Positions 13,401 to 26,400 of a stretch of DNA of 64,000 nucleotides are shown piece by piece. The DNA is from Pterobdella sp. o SKG-2022. Lineage: Eukaryota; Annelida; Clitellata; Hirudinida; Piscicolidae. The number at the start of each line of letters is the position of its first letter. Within the stretch, counting starts at the first letter, position 1. Position numbers and translations under genes: made by a program. Where the stretch lies: NCBI GenBank assembly GCA_964035795.1, contig OZ038322.1, forward strand, positions 8,185,345 to 8,249,344, in the 5' to 3' direction. Below the pieces are notes generated by a model. The model was not told where the DNA came from, did not search any database, and saw only the letters and a program-made list of their open reading frames with translations.

Positions 13401-16400
13401 TCCAAATTCATCTGTAGGGTTCATCTGTGGGGGTTGATGTTATAAGATGATGTAAAAAAATGAAAAGAAAAAAAATAAATATGCTAAAATCCATTAAAAT
13501 AAAACAGAGTAAAATTCCCCATTAAGTCCAATGTAGAGTCTGCTTGCATTTATTTTAACTTTTTAAAATCATATTAGATTATACTGGCGTATAGTAGATA
13601 GTGTTAACAGCAGTCGACAGTTTAAAAAACAATATGCTAAAATAAACTATAACGAGTCGTAATATTACTAGTAATATGCATCAACCTCGTTTCATGCCCA
13701 CTTTATTGCCATAGTAGCATTCATACTATTACTAGAAAGTTGATAAACAACTATTTCTATTACTACAAAGTTGATTGGCTACTATTACTATTATTAAGAC
13801 TAATAATAACAAAGAACAATATATGTAAGTAATTGCGTTCTAAATTATGACTAAAAATAGCATAAGCAAATACTGTATAAATATCTGAAAAAGCAATAAG
13901 TGCGACCTGCTCATAAGTGACAAAGACGGAGTCAGTAAATGCCTCTGCGGCCCATTGAATGAACCTACATGAACTGTCAATGGTGGTTGATGCTTAATAT
14001 CACCGTTAGTGGTCTTTGAGTCAAAAAACCTCAGTGTTGGATAGTTTTTTTCTAATAAAATAACTATTATATAATTTAATTTAATAAAAATTCATCTAAA
14101 GATATGTATAAATTAAATTTTTGTCTAATAGCAACGCGTTTATTAAAAATCTATATTGAATTTAATGCAATAAATTATGAACCGGTTAAATATTTTAATA
14201 AATAGATAATTGCCAGCAACTTGCAATATATAAAAAAAGTTTGAATTTATTGTTATTTTTTATATTATTTTTACTTTATAGTAACAAAAACGAAAAATAA
14301 CATGAAAACTGATAATAATAAAAATCAATATTAATCTCAAAATATTTTATGCTCATAATGAAGCTGCAAACACATTTATTTGAGTAGTTTTAACTTTTAA
14401 TAAATCTTATTATAAAACATAAAAGAAAAGACACTTGATAGTTATTCTACACCATCAACATAACATAACATAAACAAGCTAATACAACACTAGAATAACT
14501 CCCAAAAAACCAACACAACACCAAACTAACTCATCTGCCTCAAGGTAAGCCAACACGACTTCAGACAAGATCAACGTAGGCTTAGTGAACTTGACACAAC
14601 CAGCCTCATATTTATAATCAAGTATTTCTTTCAATAATTCAGTGAGTCTTTTAGTATCAATGATATTACATCCCACCATTTTGTACTTTTTTGTGTTTAG
14701 AACTGTTGTGAATAGTTTAATATTATATTATTATGAATTTATTTTAATAACTAATATATGATTAAATATTTATGATTTTTTAATGATTGAACTAAATATC
14801 TATAGCCTAGATTATTATTTTTTAAATTCTATTTTTATTGTAAAAAAAAACTCGCAATTCACACAATTTTTTAATTAAGCATTAAAATTATATATTTAAA
14901 ATGCATACTGATTCGGTCATCTTTAGTTTTATTTAACCCTGCCTTTACTAACAACTCCTTGTCACTTTCTGTTTTAACTATTGTGTCAAAGAGTTTTGGA
15001 TTTTGCCTGATTAGGTCAAACTTTCTCATTTGGAGTTCGCTGAAATCAACCTTATAAATAACAGTATTAAAATCAATTTAATCTTAACATTAGAAAATAT
15101 TTTTAAAACTGTAGTGATATTCGAGCTCAATTTTTATAGAATTAGTAGTGAAGATTAATTTGAGTATAGCAACTCGTTTGATGTTCGGGTAGGTGGCCAT
15201 CAAGGTTTTGTTATTGTGCTGGAAGCTTTATCTATGAAGTTTCGTACAGGTTGTCCTTGGGAGATTTTGTATACTGACGACTTAATGGTAAGTGCTCAGT
15301 CCATGGATGAACTATTAGTGAAGTTGAGAACATGGAGATCCAAAATGGAGGGTGAATGTGGGTTAGACAAAGCTAATGGTTTCTGGTTCGAACCTTGATG
15401 TGTTGAGAAAATCTGGAAAGTATCCTTTTGGTGTATGCCAAGCAGGTGTGAGTAGAAATGCTATTCAGTGTGGAGGCTGCAGGCAATGGGTACACAAGAA
15501 ATGCAGCGGCATAAAAGGCCTTACAACTTTGGATCTTAACTTTCAATGCGCTCGTTGCCTTGGTACAACATGGCCTGTTGATGGAAGATTAGTAAAGGAA
15601 GTGATGATTGGTAATAAAAAACTGGAAGCTGTTCCTGAGTTCTGCTATCTTGGGGATATGATATCTGCAGGTGGTGGATGTAAGCTTGCTTCAATAAAAC
15701 GTTGTAAATGTGCCTGGATTAAATTTTGCCAACTTCTTCCACTCCTTGCTAATCGTCATTTATCATTATTGACCAGAAGCTGTGTTTATTCAAGCTGCGT
15801 CAAAAGAGCTATGTTACATGCTGCTGAAACATGGCTCGTAACAGTTTCCACATTGAACCACCTTAGACGAAATGACCTTGCCATGATTCGCTGGATGTGC
15901 AACATCAAAACGAATGATAACGTTTGCTCTCACTCACTCCTTTCAAAACTTGGCATTCGGGATGTTGAGGCAGTTCTTCGTACAAGCAGGATGAGGTGGT
16001 TTGGACATGTAGAGTGTAGCGTGGGTTGGATTTCTCAATTGAGAAAGTTGGATTTAGATACTTGCAAGAAGCCTGGTAGGCCCAAAAAGACTTGGAATGA
16101 GCTCATATCGAATGATAAAAGAAAGGTAGATATGGTTTGTGCAGATCCACTCAATCGCTTTGAATGGAAAAGCCGACTTCAAGATAGAACTTTCAAAAAG
16201 CCCAACCCTTGGTAAAGAAAAATGGGCTAAAAAAAGGATTTCATTGATTGATTGATTAAACGCTTTTAAAGTAAGTTTTTTTGTGAAAGTTTATCTTTGG
16301 ATTTCATATTCTTGCATAAAGATTAGTTATGAACTTATAAATGTCAACCAAAATCATTGAATTGCTGAAAAATTTTTATAAATTTCTAGAGAATAGAACA

Positions 16401-17005
16401 AATTTTGAAATACAATCTATATAAATGAATCATAAAAAAAAAATATTACCAACTTCAATATATACATCATCATCTTTCATACAATTTTCTAATCTCCAAA
16501 AAGATGAATCAAATCCTGAACCTATTGATAAGACCTGAAAATAATGGTTCAGACACTCCAAGTAAACTTTTATAAGAATATATAACTACTTAATGATACC
16601 ATTTTTATGGATTATATGATAAACCAAGTATTATGCCACCTGTACAGAAGTATGTAGGAAGTTATTGAAAAATGTTTCTAATAGTTTGTGAATTGAATAT
16701 GAGCGTATGTAATATCCCCTTAAAACGAATAATTGATTAAATATAAACATTAAAAATGGATATTTTTATAGATTTACTCAAATGAATAATTCAAATAAAA
16801 ACTGTATATAACAATAAAACCTGTTGATGATGGGAGATCTTCTTGTGAAGTCATTACTATTATTTCTATCTAAATCAACCACAGTATTTTTTTTGTGATA
16901 TGAACTTCTTTTTTTAACAAAACATCCTATAAATTCGTCATGGAAATAACCCTTGGATACCATTGATGCCTTACTCACACTGCTACTATCATTGGTACCC
17001 TGCAC
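10466..17005 (-). CDS. TYW4: tRNA wybutosine-synthesising protein 4 (LCMT2), methyltransferase plus kelch repeats
   Basis: Twelve minus-strand exons join in one frame of about 806 residues: 16821-17005, 16640-16718, 16454-16534, 14909-15050, 14522-14702, 13907-13964, 13393-13424, 12809-12899, 11512-12543, 11182-11372, 10839-10968 and 10466-10684 (stop TAA). The N-terminal LCMT-type fold shows VQGTNDSSSVSK, GYYIRSYSIHKLLE, the SAM-binding VLSIGSGFDSSFWRL, VDFSELQMRKF, LILSEVVLAYLEADE, VTYEQ, MNPTDEFGVFM, SPLRTIYQYPTL and VDELELFDEFEEF in family order. Kelch-type strands follow (FVHGGRS, VLYGGLN, IVVGG, TVLGGGGNYFSFGT). In yeast and mammals this family methylates and then methoxycarbonylates the yW-72 side chain in wybutosine biosynthesis on tRNA-Phe. 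The initiator exon is not certain. One candidate is ATGGCA at 17183-17188, which would give MA-VQGTND. The gene is convergent with the antistasin gene and divergent from the proton channel gene. Confidence 0.9.
12642..12715. repeat. Half-copy of the AAGCTT-core TIR family
   Basis: It begins GTTAACGAAAAGCTTCGTA, matching the termini at 26231 and 26531. The following bases also match loosely (ccagtgttctgaaatta here, cagtgctcagtaatt in the 26231 copy). No second terminus was found nearby. It lies in a TYW4 intron. Confidence 0.45.
13080..13158. mobile_element. Short pogo/Tigger-like MITE flanked by TA
   Basis: A 79-bp element in a TYW4 intron begins CAGTAAAAAATCAGATTATA and ends with a near inverted copy (ATAATCTGGAGTTTTTACTG). 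TA flanks both sides, as expected for a TA target duplication. The termini resemble those of pogo/Tigger-type Tc1-mariner elements. It has no coding capacity, so it would be a non-autonomous copy. Confidence 0.6.
15170..16260 (+). mobile_element. 5'-truncated, frameshifted non-LTR retrotransposon
   Basis: This is a remnant of a reverse transcriptase ORF of a LINE-type element. The first block (to 15398) carries GHQG and CPWEILYTDDLMVSAQSM, the RT palm motif with YTDD in place of the common YADD. After a frame change, 15376-16215 carries a PHD-like Cys/His cluster (CQAGVSRNAIQCGGCRQWVHKKC), FCYLGDMISAGGGC, LHAAETWLVT and MRWFGHVEC, the conserved C-terminal region. The 3' end is a (TTGA)n tail (about 16240-16257). 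The 5' half, with the endonuclease, is missing, and the two frames plus internal deletions mean it is dead. It is inserted antisense in TYW4 intron 15051-16453. Confidence 0.85.
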
Positions 17006-17182
17006 CTTTGGAAAAAATTATGCTACATTAATATAGTGTTTGTTAAATATAAATAATAAGATAAAAAATTTGATTATCAAACTGAATTGAAGGTAAAATA
17101 TTACAGTTATATTATTAAACTTTTTGTCCATTTAAATCGCATTGACTATTTAGGGCGATATTATAGTTAACATAGGTAAAAC

Positions 17183-17188
17183 TGCCAT
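17183..17188 (-). other. TYW4: Candidate initiator mini-exon of TYW4
   Basis: On the minus strand an ATG-GCA is followed at once by a GT and would join in phase 0 to the exon at 16821-17005, giving a start of MAVQGTNDSS. The donor (GTTTTA) is weak and the coding exon would be only six bases, so this is a proposal. A different upstream exon remains possible. Confidence 0.25.
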
Positions 17189-20100
17189 AAATACTTCAAT
17201 ACTCGAAAAAATAGATAAACAACTTATTATTAATATAACTTTTTTTATGTAAAAAAGTATTCACGATAAAATAAAGGTATAAAAAGGTTTAGAATGCTAG
17301 AAAAAACGACAAGATTTAAAAGAATCGAGTTTTTTCAAGAAATGCCAGATAAAAGTTTTGATTTAATTGAAGATAGATCTGTAACGGTTAAACTTAAGAC
17401 ATGAAATCGAAAAATTGTGTAACAATCAGAATTAAATTTTACTGAAGTTAACATTTAATTGAAACTTTATAAAAAAATCTATCAAAAAAGAGAATTATTG
17501 AAAAATTTAAAAATGCAAAATATTATTTGATTTTAAATATATTTGCTGTTTTTGTACAGCGCAGCTTGTTCACGGTAGACTAGCAAATAGTTAGTGATAA
17601 AACCTTGGAAGTTGTCCCAGAGTTTTTCTATCTTGGGGTTATGTTATTTGCATGTGGTGTATGTGAGCTTGATTCAATAGCACGTTGTGAGTCTGGAGTG
17701 ACTTTCACCAATTTCTTTCTTTCCTTACAAATCGCCATCACTGATTCACTGATCAGAGGTCAAATCTATTAAACCTGTGTCAGACGCGTCATGTTATATG
17801 TTGCTAAAATATGGGCTGTAACAGTATCCACATTTAATGAAGAATTATTTGAAAAAAGTTAATAAAACAGACTTTTGTCATTTACACAAAATCGTTGTAG
17901 GAATAAAAGTTTTTAAGAAAGGCTGGTAGGCATTTAAAAATTTTCAGCATGGATATATGGATGAAAAACACATGATTTGTTTTAATTATTCCTTTGAAAC
18001 TATGAATATTTTTAATTGAAAAACTGTCAATTTGACTTTTGGGGAAGTGATGAAAACAATAGTAATTTTTATTATTATTATATTCGTCTATTTAGAAGTT
18101 GTTAATTTTATTTTCTTCTGAAAATTCTTTTCCCTTTTTTTTGTATTTTTTAATTTCATAATTTTAAATGAAAATAGCTTTCAAAAAAGATTCTCAATAA
18201 TAAGTTAATCTAATTCAGATATCGTTTCACGTTCTCAGTAATCGTATGTCAAATTTATTCAAGCGTAATCTCTCAAACTCTATTTCAAACGGTTAAAATA
18301 GCAAAAAAAAAATTTATTTAAAATCTTTGAAAAACGTTACAAATAAAAAACCTCGGTAAGAATCTTTGCAAGGGAAACCCAATGTTTAAGAGTCTACCGA
18401 ATGTCTGACTAATTTTACAAATGCTATTTACGATGCATAATTATTTAGAAAATAGTCCCAAATTCACAAAAACTAGTGGAAAAACTACCAATAGCCACGA
18501 AACCAAAGAGGAATTTTGGATGAAAATCTATTTTTCAAATAAATTCATCTAAAAGATAAAAAAAGCGTTAGAAAAAGATTTTAATTTTACACAAACAAGT
18601 TTTAAAAAACTAAAAGTATCTTTTAAAAAAAACTATATCGGTAATTAACATAGGAAGAGTGGTGGAATGAATGCAAATGCTTTAGAGAGAGTGATATTTA
18701 AAAGGTAAAAAAGGAACGACAAAGCCATTGACGTTGTGAAACTTATAAATCATAAAAATTTGATTTTTAGTTGTTAAAATGAAAAATAGAAGAAATTGTA
18801 ATTATTTCAAAGTTTTTGATACTTGTGTCGATTTAAAAGAATCGGTTTGATGTTTATTTTGTGACATTGTTTTGAATAAAGATCTTAAAATTTAAAAAAA
18901 CTTTTATTATATAAATTAACCTTTAATAATTAAAAATAGTTATTTTTGATATGTGGGATAACAGAGATGAATGGATTTCTACTCAATTATATGACAAAGT
19001 AGTGAGAAAAAGTTGCTGAAACCACCTTGATCAAAAGAAAAACAGGATACTCAAGTAGGATTATTTCTTCATTATCATTCTTTAGCACGCTATCATTCTT
19101 GCTCAAAATTAATAATAACTGGAATTCTTACAGTATAAACTATCTAGGTTTGAGATTTAAAAAGACTTAATTGAAGATAAAATTGAAGCTTGAGTAAAAC
19201 AATTTTTTATTTAAACTCATAAAAGTAAGCTTAAGAGGAAGTGCAATATGAAAAAACTTTAAAAAAGTTATAAAAAGCATTGATACTGAGCTTAAAAATA
19301 TAATATTCTGCGAGTAGTCATAATTCACATAGCGTTGAGAGATGATTCATTTGAAAGTATAAAAGCATTAGATTGAGCTTTTGTAAAGGAAATTCTTAAT
19401 CATAAATAAGCGTAAATACAATTTTTTGCGTTTATTTTGTTTAAAGATTTTCATTAAATTTCATCAGTTGATATTAAAACTCATCAGCTTTTAATAGGGA
19501 TTGCGTAGTCGTTAAGGAAGAATTGAAAAGATTTTTGGTAATAGAATTCAAATATAAAATTAAATTGATTTTAAAGCATACTTGTTCCAACAAAAATAAA
19601 AATTAACTGTATATATCTTCAAAGATACTTAGAACCTCAAACGAATAACGCTTTTAATATTATATAGGATGATCCTTACCATCATTCAATATAAACTTTT
19701 ATTAAAGACAATCAAGATTGTGCTATGAGATAATCGGGAATTTGAAAAAATATATAAATATTTTGATTCATAATAAACCTATTCATTTTTATGGTTTTAA
19801 GAAGTTAAAAAAAGTTTGTTTTATTAGTATCAAAAAAATCTAACGTTAATAAAATTAAACCTCAGTTCATTTTTAAGCGTGGTTTTAAAGCCTAAACGTG
19901 AGCGAAAAGAATGAAGGGATGAAACTGTTGAAAAATAATCTAGAAGATCATAATTGAGGCCCATATCAGTTGAACATGAAAAATTTCCACTATAAAAATA
20001 ATGAATCCACAAAAATTTTAAGTAGACAGCGGTAAGATAACGTAGTGTAAGAATCAAATGATAACTATGTATTCTTCAGCTTTAAACTATTAATTGAAAG

Positions 20101-20429
20101 TTCTGGAATACTAAACAGCGGTTAAACATGAAAATTGACATTTTTATTTACCAAGAAAATAGTATTCGTCAATAATTTCAATCTCCTCGAAATAGATTCC
20201 TGATGCAAGCGTAAGAAGCAAAAAGGAATGAAAAATCTGATCGTTTTGAAAATATTACAAATGCCATTTCTCCGTATTCATTCAAAAAAAATCTCTTTCC
20301 AATAACTCGCGACCAAATCAATATAATCCACAAACTTTTAAATTGAATTATTGAATATATTTTGAGCATTTGGAATTTTAGAATCATTTTTTAAGCCATA
20401 TAAGCATGGATTAAACGATCAACAGCCCG
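17189..20429. other. Intergenic spacer between divergent TYW4 and HVCN1
   Basis: The spacer is AT-rich, with no open frame I can support as a gene. It must hold the promoters of both divergently transcribed genes, but no recognisable motif stands out. It contains a decayed retroelement fragment (17560-17880), listed separately. Confidence 0.5.
17560..17880 (+). mobile_element. Highly decayed second fragment of the same non-LTR element
   Basis: Translation in mixed frames matches the 15.6-15.9 kb block of the larger copy: a segment equivalent to LEAVPEFCYLGDM, then CKLASIKRC, LLTRS.VYSSCV and MLHAAETW.VT. It is interrupted by stops and indels. DNA similarity is also visible (ccagagttttctatcttgggg-like here, cctgagttctgctatcttgggg there). 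Confidence 0.65.
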
Positions 20430-23400
20430 ATGGAAGGAGATAGTATGTTAGACGCAGATCTGATCGATGAAGAGCTGGGCTTCAGAAGGAGTAATCAAAG
20501 CAACGCCAAGTTTTTAAAATATTTGAATGATTAAACATAGTTACTTTTTAATTTTGTTTTCAACGATTTTAGATCTCTGATCAATAAGATTTTTTTCCAA
20601 TTAATTTTATGGTATTTTTGTTATTAAAACTTTGATTTTTAAGTGGTTCAGCGTTTGTTTTCACTAGATTCTTCGTGTTCACAATTAATAATATGAATTT
20701 TCTCTTATAAAAAAGATTTTTAATCTTAAAAAAATATCGAAAACTTCATTTTGAAAATTTATTAAAAAAAAAATTCAAAAAATGTTAAGTCGATATAACA
20801 GGTGCTATTGAAGTTTTATATATTTTGAAAAGATGAGCGTACATTTTTCAAAATTTTAAAACGTTGAAATATGTTTTTCCTCTCACAATAATAAATTCCA
20901 CTCACAAAATATATCTTTATGAAACTTTTCAGAGACATCATATGTATTTTTCTTCAATATTTTGTAACGAAAAACATCAAATAAGAGGAATTTTATACAT
21001 TTATTAAGAATCGGAAGCTATAATTTTCGATAAGTTTAGCCTTATCATAAAACGTTAGGCTAACGTTACAAAATCTTTATGAAAACTCCAGAATTGCTTT
21101 TAAAAATTAAAACAGCTGTAGTGAAAAATTGTTGGCGAAGCTTGAGAGCAAGCCGGTACAAGCCATGTTCTGTGTCTTGATGATTCTCGATGTGGCTGTG
21201 GTCATAACAGAGATTTTGCTCGACCTGCACGCTCTTCGAAGTCTGTTTTTGTTTTTTATCGATTTTATTGAACATTTAAAATATAATAAACGTTTTAGAT
21301 TAAGAATCAAGAGGTAAAAATATAACAGAACGTTGTGTTATATTTTTTTATCAATGTTACAATATGATTACCAAGCCAATTGAACTGATAAATATACGTG
21401 CTATTTTTATGAAATTTAACGTGTTTTATTCACTTTTTCGAAGTTTTTAATACTTTTTGTGATTTTTTAAATTAAATGGCATTAATTACGAGTTTCCGAA
21501 TGTTGCAGAAAGATACTTTTTAATTAATTTTTTGTTGGATGCTTTTAGCGCTTCAAACATCAGAGGTTAAATTTTAAACTCCCAAGTCACATTTTCAAAT
21601 TCAATTTTTTACTTTGAAGTTTCTATTTTGAGAATAATTATTTTTCCATCTCAGAAACACGAGGGAATTGAAGCTAAAAGTTTTCAAAAAACTTACATTC
21701 CAAAAATTCACTTGGGATTTTCTTAAACTTGATGTAAATAATTAAATTAAATGTTCAAATAAGTAACTTTTCATGATAAAAGATGATAATTTGTTTCCTA
21801 CTCGACGCATGTCGAAGTAAAATGGGAGACTAATAATGTCTTGTATAAAATATTTTCAAAGGTTTTTGCTTTGAATTTTATTTGCTTCATACGGTTTTGT
21901 ATTATTTTCAAAATTCACTGTTTTAATTTTTTAACTTTTTAAGGCTTATGTATTTTTTTTTAAATAACAGAAAAAACTAAACTTCTTTTATTTGGTTATA
22001 TTTTCGAACAAAAATATAGTATTATAAAAATAAACCAAAAATCCCTGCGCTTTCAACCTTATTTTTGAATTGATTCCAAAAACCCCATCTTTATGTAGCG
22101 TCCAAAACTCACAAACATATGCAAAAAAATTTTTTTGGAGCTTTTAATAAGTGCCAGCTTTCATTAATGCGTTTAAAAAGATTTATTGGATGTTTAGAAT
22201 GACTGTACACTTGACTCTGCAGAAATTCTGAAAAGTGATCCTGACTTTGTGAATCAAGCAATCTAAATAACTTTTTTCTATTGATTATTAGTTTTTTCTT
22301 CGTATTCATATCACGAAAACTGTTAATGAAATCTATTTGCAGTGGAATAAAGCTCAAATAAGGATGAAAATAACACAAAGTCCTTTGACTTGGAGCATTA
22401 ATGCTTTCAAAAAATTTTATCATAACAGGGACAGTTTTTTCAGATTTTTTTTCGATTTAATATACTTATGGGTGAACGGTGATAATCATATTGAAAAAGA
22501 AAAAAATAAAACCCACAAAAAAAACGCCCCTACAAAGAGAATAAATACCACCTCCCCCTCCCCAAAAAATAATAAAAACCAACAAAAAAACAAAATTAAA
22601 AACACACTAACTAAAAAAAACTTTAAACAAATCAAAAACCCACGAGAAAATCCTATTTCCCACAAAAAAAACAAACCATCGAAAGAACAAAGACCATATA
22701 GAGATGCTACCAGCTAGTCACCATCTGCTAGTGAAGCTTATTGCTTTTCAAAGAGTGGATTAGTCACGCCTAAGTGACACTGAGCAATAAAAAAGATTCT
22801 TTAGTAGGAATGAAGCCTGTGTTTGGCATTACAAGATGCACGATTACTATACACATATTGCATAGAGAGCCTGGTGCTTTTAAATGACAGTCTTCGTCGC
22901 TTGAAAACTTTAAATTCTCAGTCGCTGTATTATATCGAGTCATTTAAAATGTATACATTATAACAAAGATTTTTTGTTCTTTTTTAAGTTAAAATAAGAA
23001 TAATGATGTATTTTATTGCTATTTTTATCAAAAAATTCTCTCAAATTATAGAATGCTTTTGCTTTTCCATCTGTCTTTAGGGTAATTTATCCCCATCGCA
23101 TTCATAAAAAAGAGAAAAATCTCAAAATATATTTATTCCTACTAATCGTATATTATTTAAAAAAATTATTTTTTGGATTTTGACAAATTGCACAATAATG
23201 ACGATTTTTTTGCAGCTGGAAAAAAAACTTCCCATAAATTCATAATAGAAGAAATATCTTTAGCAAACGACTCGTGCAAAAAACCTCAAAGTTAAGAGGA
23301 TACCTGCGCTAAGAATATGAGTTGATTCAAGGACTATTTGAAATTCATTTTGATTTTTATTGAATAAAACTTTTTAATGACTATTTTTATTATTTAATTC

Positions 23401-26400
23401 TGCTTTTCATATCACAACTATTGAAATATTTGCTTTATTGTTAATATATAATTGAATAATGCTTTTCAATGCCACAGTGAATGAAATTTGATTGCCTTAT
23501 TGAATGGTACAATATTTTCAAAAAAACTACACAGTTTTTATCACATTTAAAAACTTGTTTGGCAAGTTAATTATTCAAATTATGCCAGTGCAACATAGAT
23601 GAGATGAGATTTCAATTGGTGTGTGTGGTCAAAAGACGCCAAAACTTCCTTGTGTCTCTACCAATCACTTGACACCACAGACAATGATGTTTGAAAACAT
23701 GGTTAAAAACTTAAAATATATTATCTCTAAAATGAACGTTTAACTTCAGTTTGAAATAAGCACAATGCTGTTTCATGCATGGCTGAATGGTTAGTGAAAC
23801 TCAAACAGAATAATTATTATAGAAAAGTATTCAACGAATGGTTATTTATTTTTTGATTGTTCCTATTCAAAAGATATCAATAATGATACCCGTCCCACGC
23901 AATGATCGAATACTAATGAAATGAATGTAAGTTTTGACAGATTACAGCTTCATTTGAATTTGATGTGGGGTGTATGTATGATTGGAGACTGATGTACAAG
24001 AATGCTTTCAAAACATACATCGATTGAAACTTAAACAAAAAACTATGTTGAAAAATATATCAAAAAGCCGGTGTAACTGAAAAAAATAATGAGATAGAAA
24101 AAGTGTTTGAGGAATAAAAATATAGCTTTTCATTTGAAAAGTAACAAGTTTCTTCTCTGAGTGAGTTACCGTTCAATTTTGCACCAGGCTATAAAATGGA
24201 AGGCTTTTAGAAGCTATATTTTAGAGAAAGAAACATTCGAATCAAATCTGCATTATAAATCTTTTATCTTTGTTTGATACCTCTTTTTACTCGTGTATGC
24301 GTTAAGATTAATTATAGAAGTGCTTTTTGGTCTTAAAGTTTAAGAATGCTGGCTTATGTGTATCAATATCCAATTTAAAAACTCCAAATATATCATTTTT
24401 CAATTTATGTCTATCATAAATTTTTATATATTAAAGTACATTAATAAATTTTATTATTTGATAAAAGTGTTAAAAAAACACATAATTGTGACTAAGAAAA
24501 GTTTATAGGAAGGCTTGCATGGTACTCTTACATATCTAACCTTTTAATCGGCTTTGAAAGAAAGGAAGATAACATAAAATATGCTTTGATTCGGCTGCCT
24601 AATTCATTAATAAAATAACGTTGAATTTTTTATTTGATTATTTTTTATTCAAATGAACTGTTTCAAGAGTTTTAAGGATTCTCTTATAACCTTGTTGTTT
24701 GAAATATATGGTGAAAACCCAAGTTGAAATTGGCTTTTCTTGATGTAAACAATTGAAAAAAACCCATAAAACATATTTTGAGTCAATGTTGAAAATTAGT
24801 TTCATTTATACAGCGCCAAAGAAGTTGTCGAAGATGCTATCAAATAGGGGATTCAAACCATGAAATAGCATTACGCACTCGACCAAGAGTTTATTTGGAC
24901 CTAAAGTTTACACATGTTTGCATGAATTTTTTCATTTTACTAGGTTTGACGGAGAACTTATTTAAAATTTTTTTTTCCCAAATGTTTGGTAAATTCATGA
25001 AACAAACCACATCTTTGAGTGTATGAAACTTTTTTCACATTTTGGTTCCATTTTCGACAGTTTCATGAACTTCAAAGACATCTTTTAAATTATTTTGAAA
25101 GATCGATCACAACTTTTTTGAGATCTTTTTCAAAGACATGCTTTTTTTGTGAAGAACCAAATGAGTTGATATAATAACAAAAGCTAACATTCAAGAAGAT
25201 CTTGAGTAAACAGTGTTTCAAATTGTTTTTCAAATTTCGCGTGTTTTTGAAACATTAAATTGTTCCAACTATAAGTATCTTTCTATAGTGTTTAATTGTC
25301 AAAACTTGAAAAAAACCTTGTTGACAACCTAGAAAAACTCTCTGCCAATTGAAAACCTGACGAAAAAAAGACTGAAAAAAAAACTGAGCTAAGTAAAATT
25401 TTTATAAACAAGAAGTTTTTAAAAACGCTAAATTATTGATGTTTCAAACTGGCAAAAAAGCATCAAAAACTTGAACTCGATGTTTATAATCTTCATTAAA
25501 TTGAGTATAAAAAGCTGTGCAAGTGCAGCTTTTGATATAAAAATGAGTTCAAAATCTCAGGCTGCATGGAAACCTACGAAGACTTGTATCGAGTTTTCCA
25601 GCCTGCACATCGGCACTATAAAACTCTTATCTAAATAACATGAAAAGTTGAGTGAATACACTTATATTGAATGTGAGAAGTTTTTAATACAGAGATTTTG
25701 TATATTAAGGTTGGAAGTCAATGATTTGTAGGGAGTGTCTTGGTGTAAGGGCATTATTATCACTTGTGAATAAATTTTGTTGAAATAATCAAAATATTAT
25801 ATAAAATTTATTCAAAAATACAGAGATTTTCCATGAATAAATGTTCAAAAATGTATTAAATTTTATGTTTTAGGGATATATGATGAACAAAATTGAAAAC
25901 GTTGAGGTCCTTGGTGCAAGACATAGGTGCGTATATAGTTCAAGTTTCAACTATGAAGACTCCTTTGATATTTATCACTAGGACATTATTGTTCAAAACA
26001 TTTTTGTTTCGAGCCTTCATTCATTTTATTCTTTAAATGTCTTTTGTTCCATTCATTTGGCTGTCAATGCACGCTTATTTTCAAATTAAAAAAAAATATG
26101 TTTCCCCATTATTTGTTTTGTTATATATATATTTTTTCAAATGAAATATGACTTTCAGTTCAGTTTTTTTTCTACATTCACAATCAGTCATTATAATTCA
26201 TATAATTAGTGAATAGTACAAAAAAATTTTGTAACGAAAAGCTTCGTACTCTTAAAACAGTGCTCAGTAATTTTTTGGTATTTAAAATCAGTTTTCTCAT
26301 TCGATGAGTTGGAGAATTTCATAATCAGAATTCCACGTTTTACTTTCATACAGTCCAAACAGACATTCAAGAAAACCTTTCAGATAACCCTGTGTTTGCG

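Noticed and set aside
22337..22717. 126-residue plus-strand frame
   Set aside because: It is kept open by the A/C-rich low-complexity tract and has no splice partner in phase with the HVCN1 exons.
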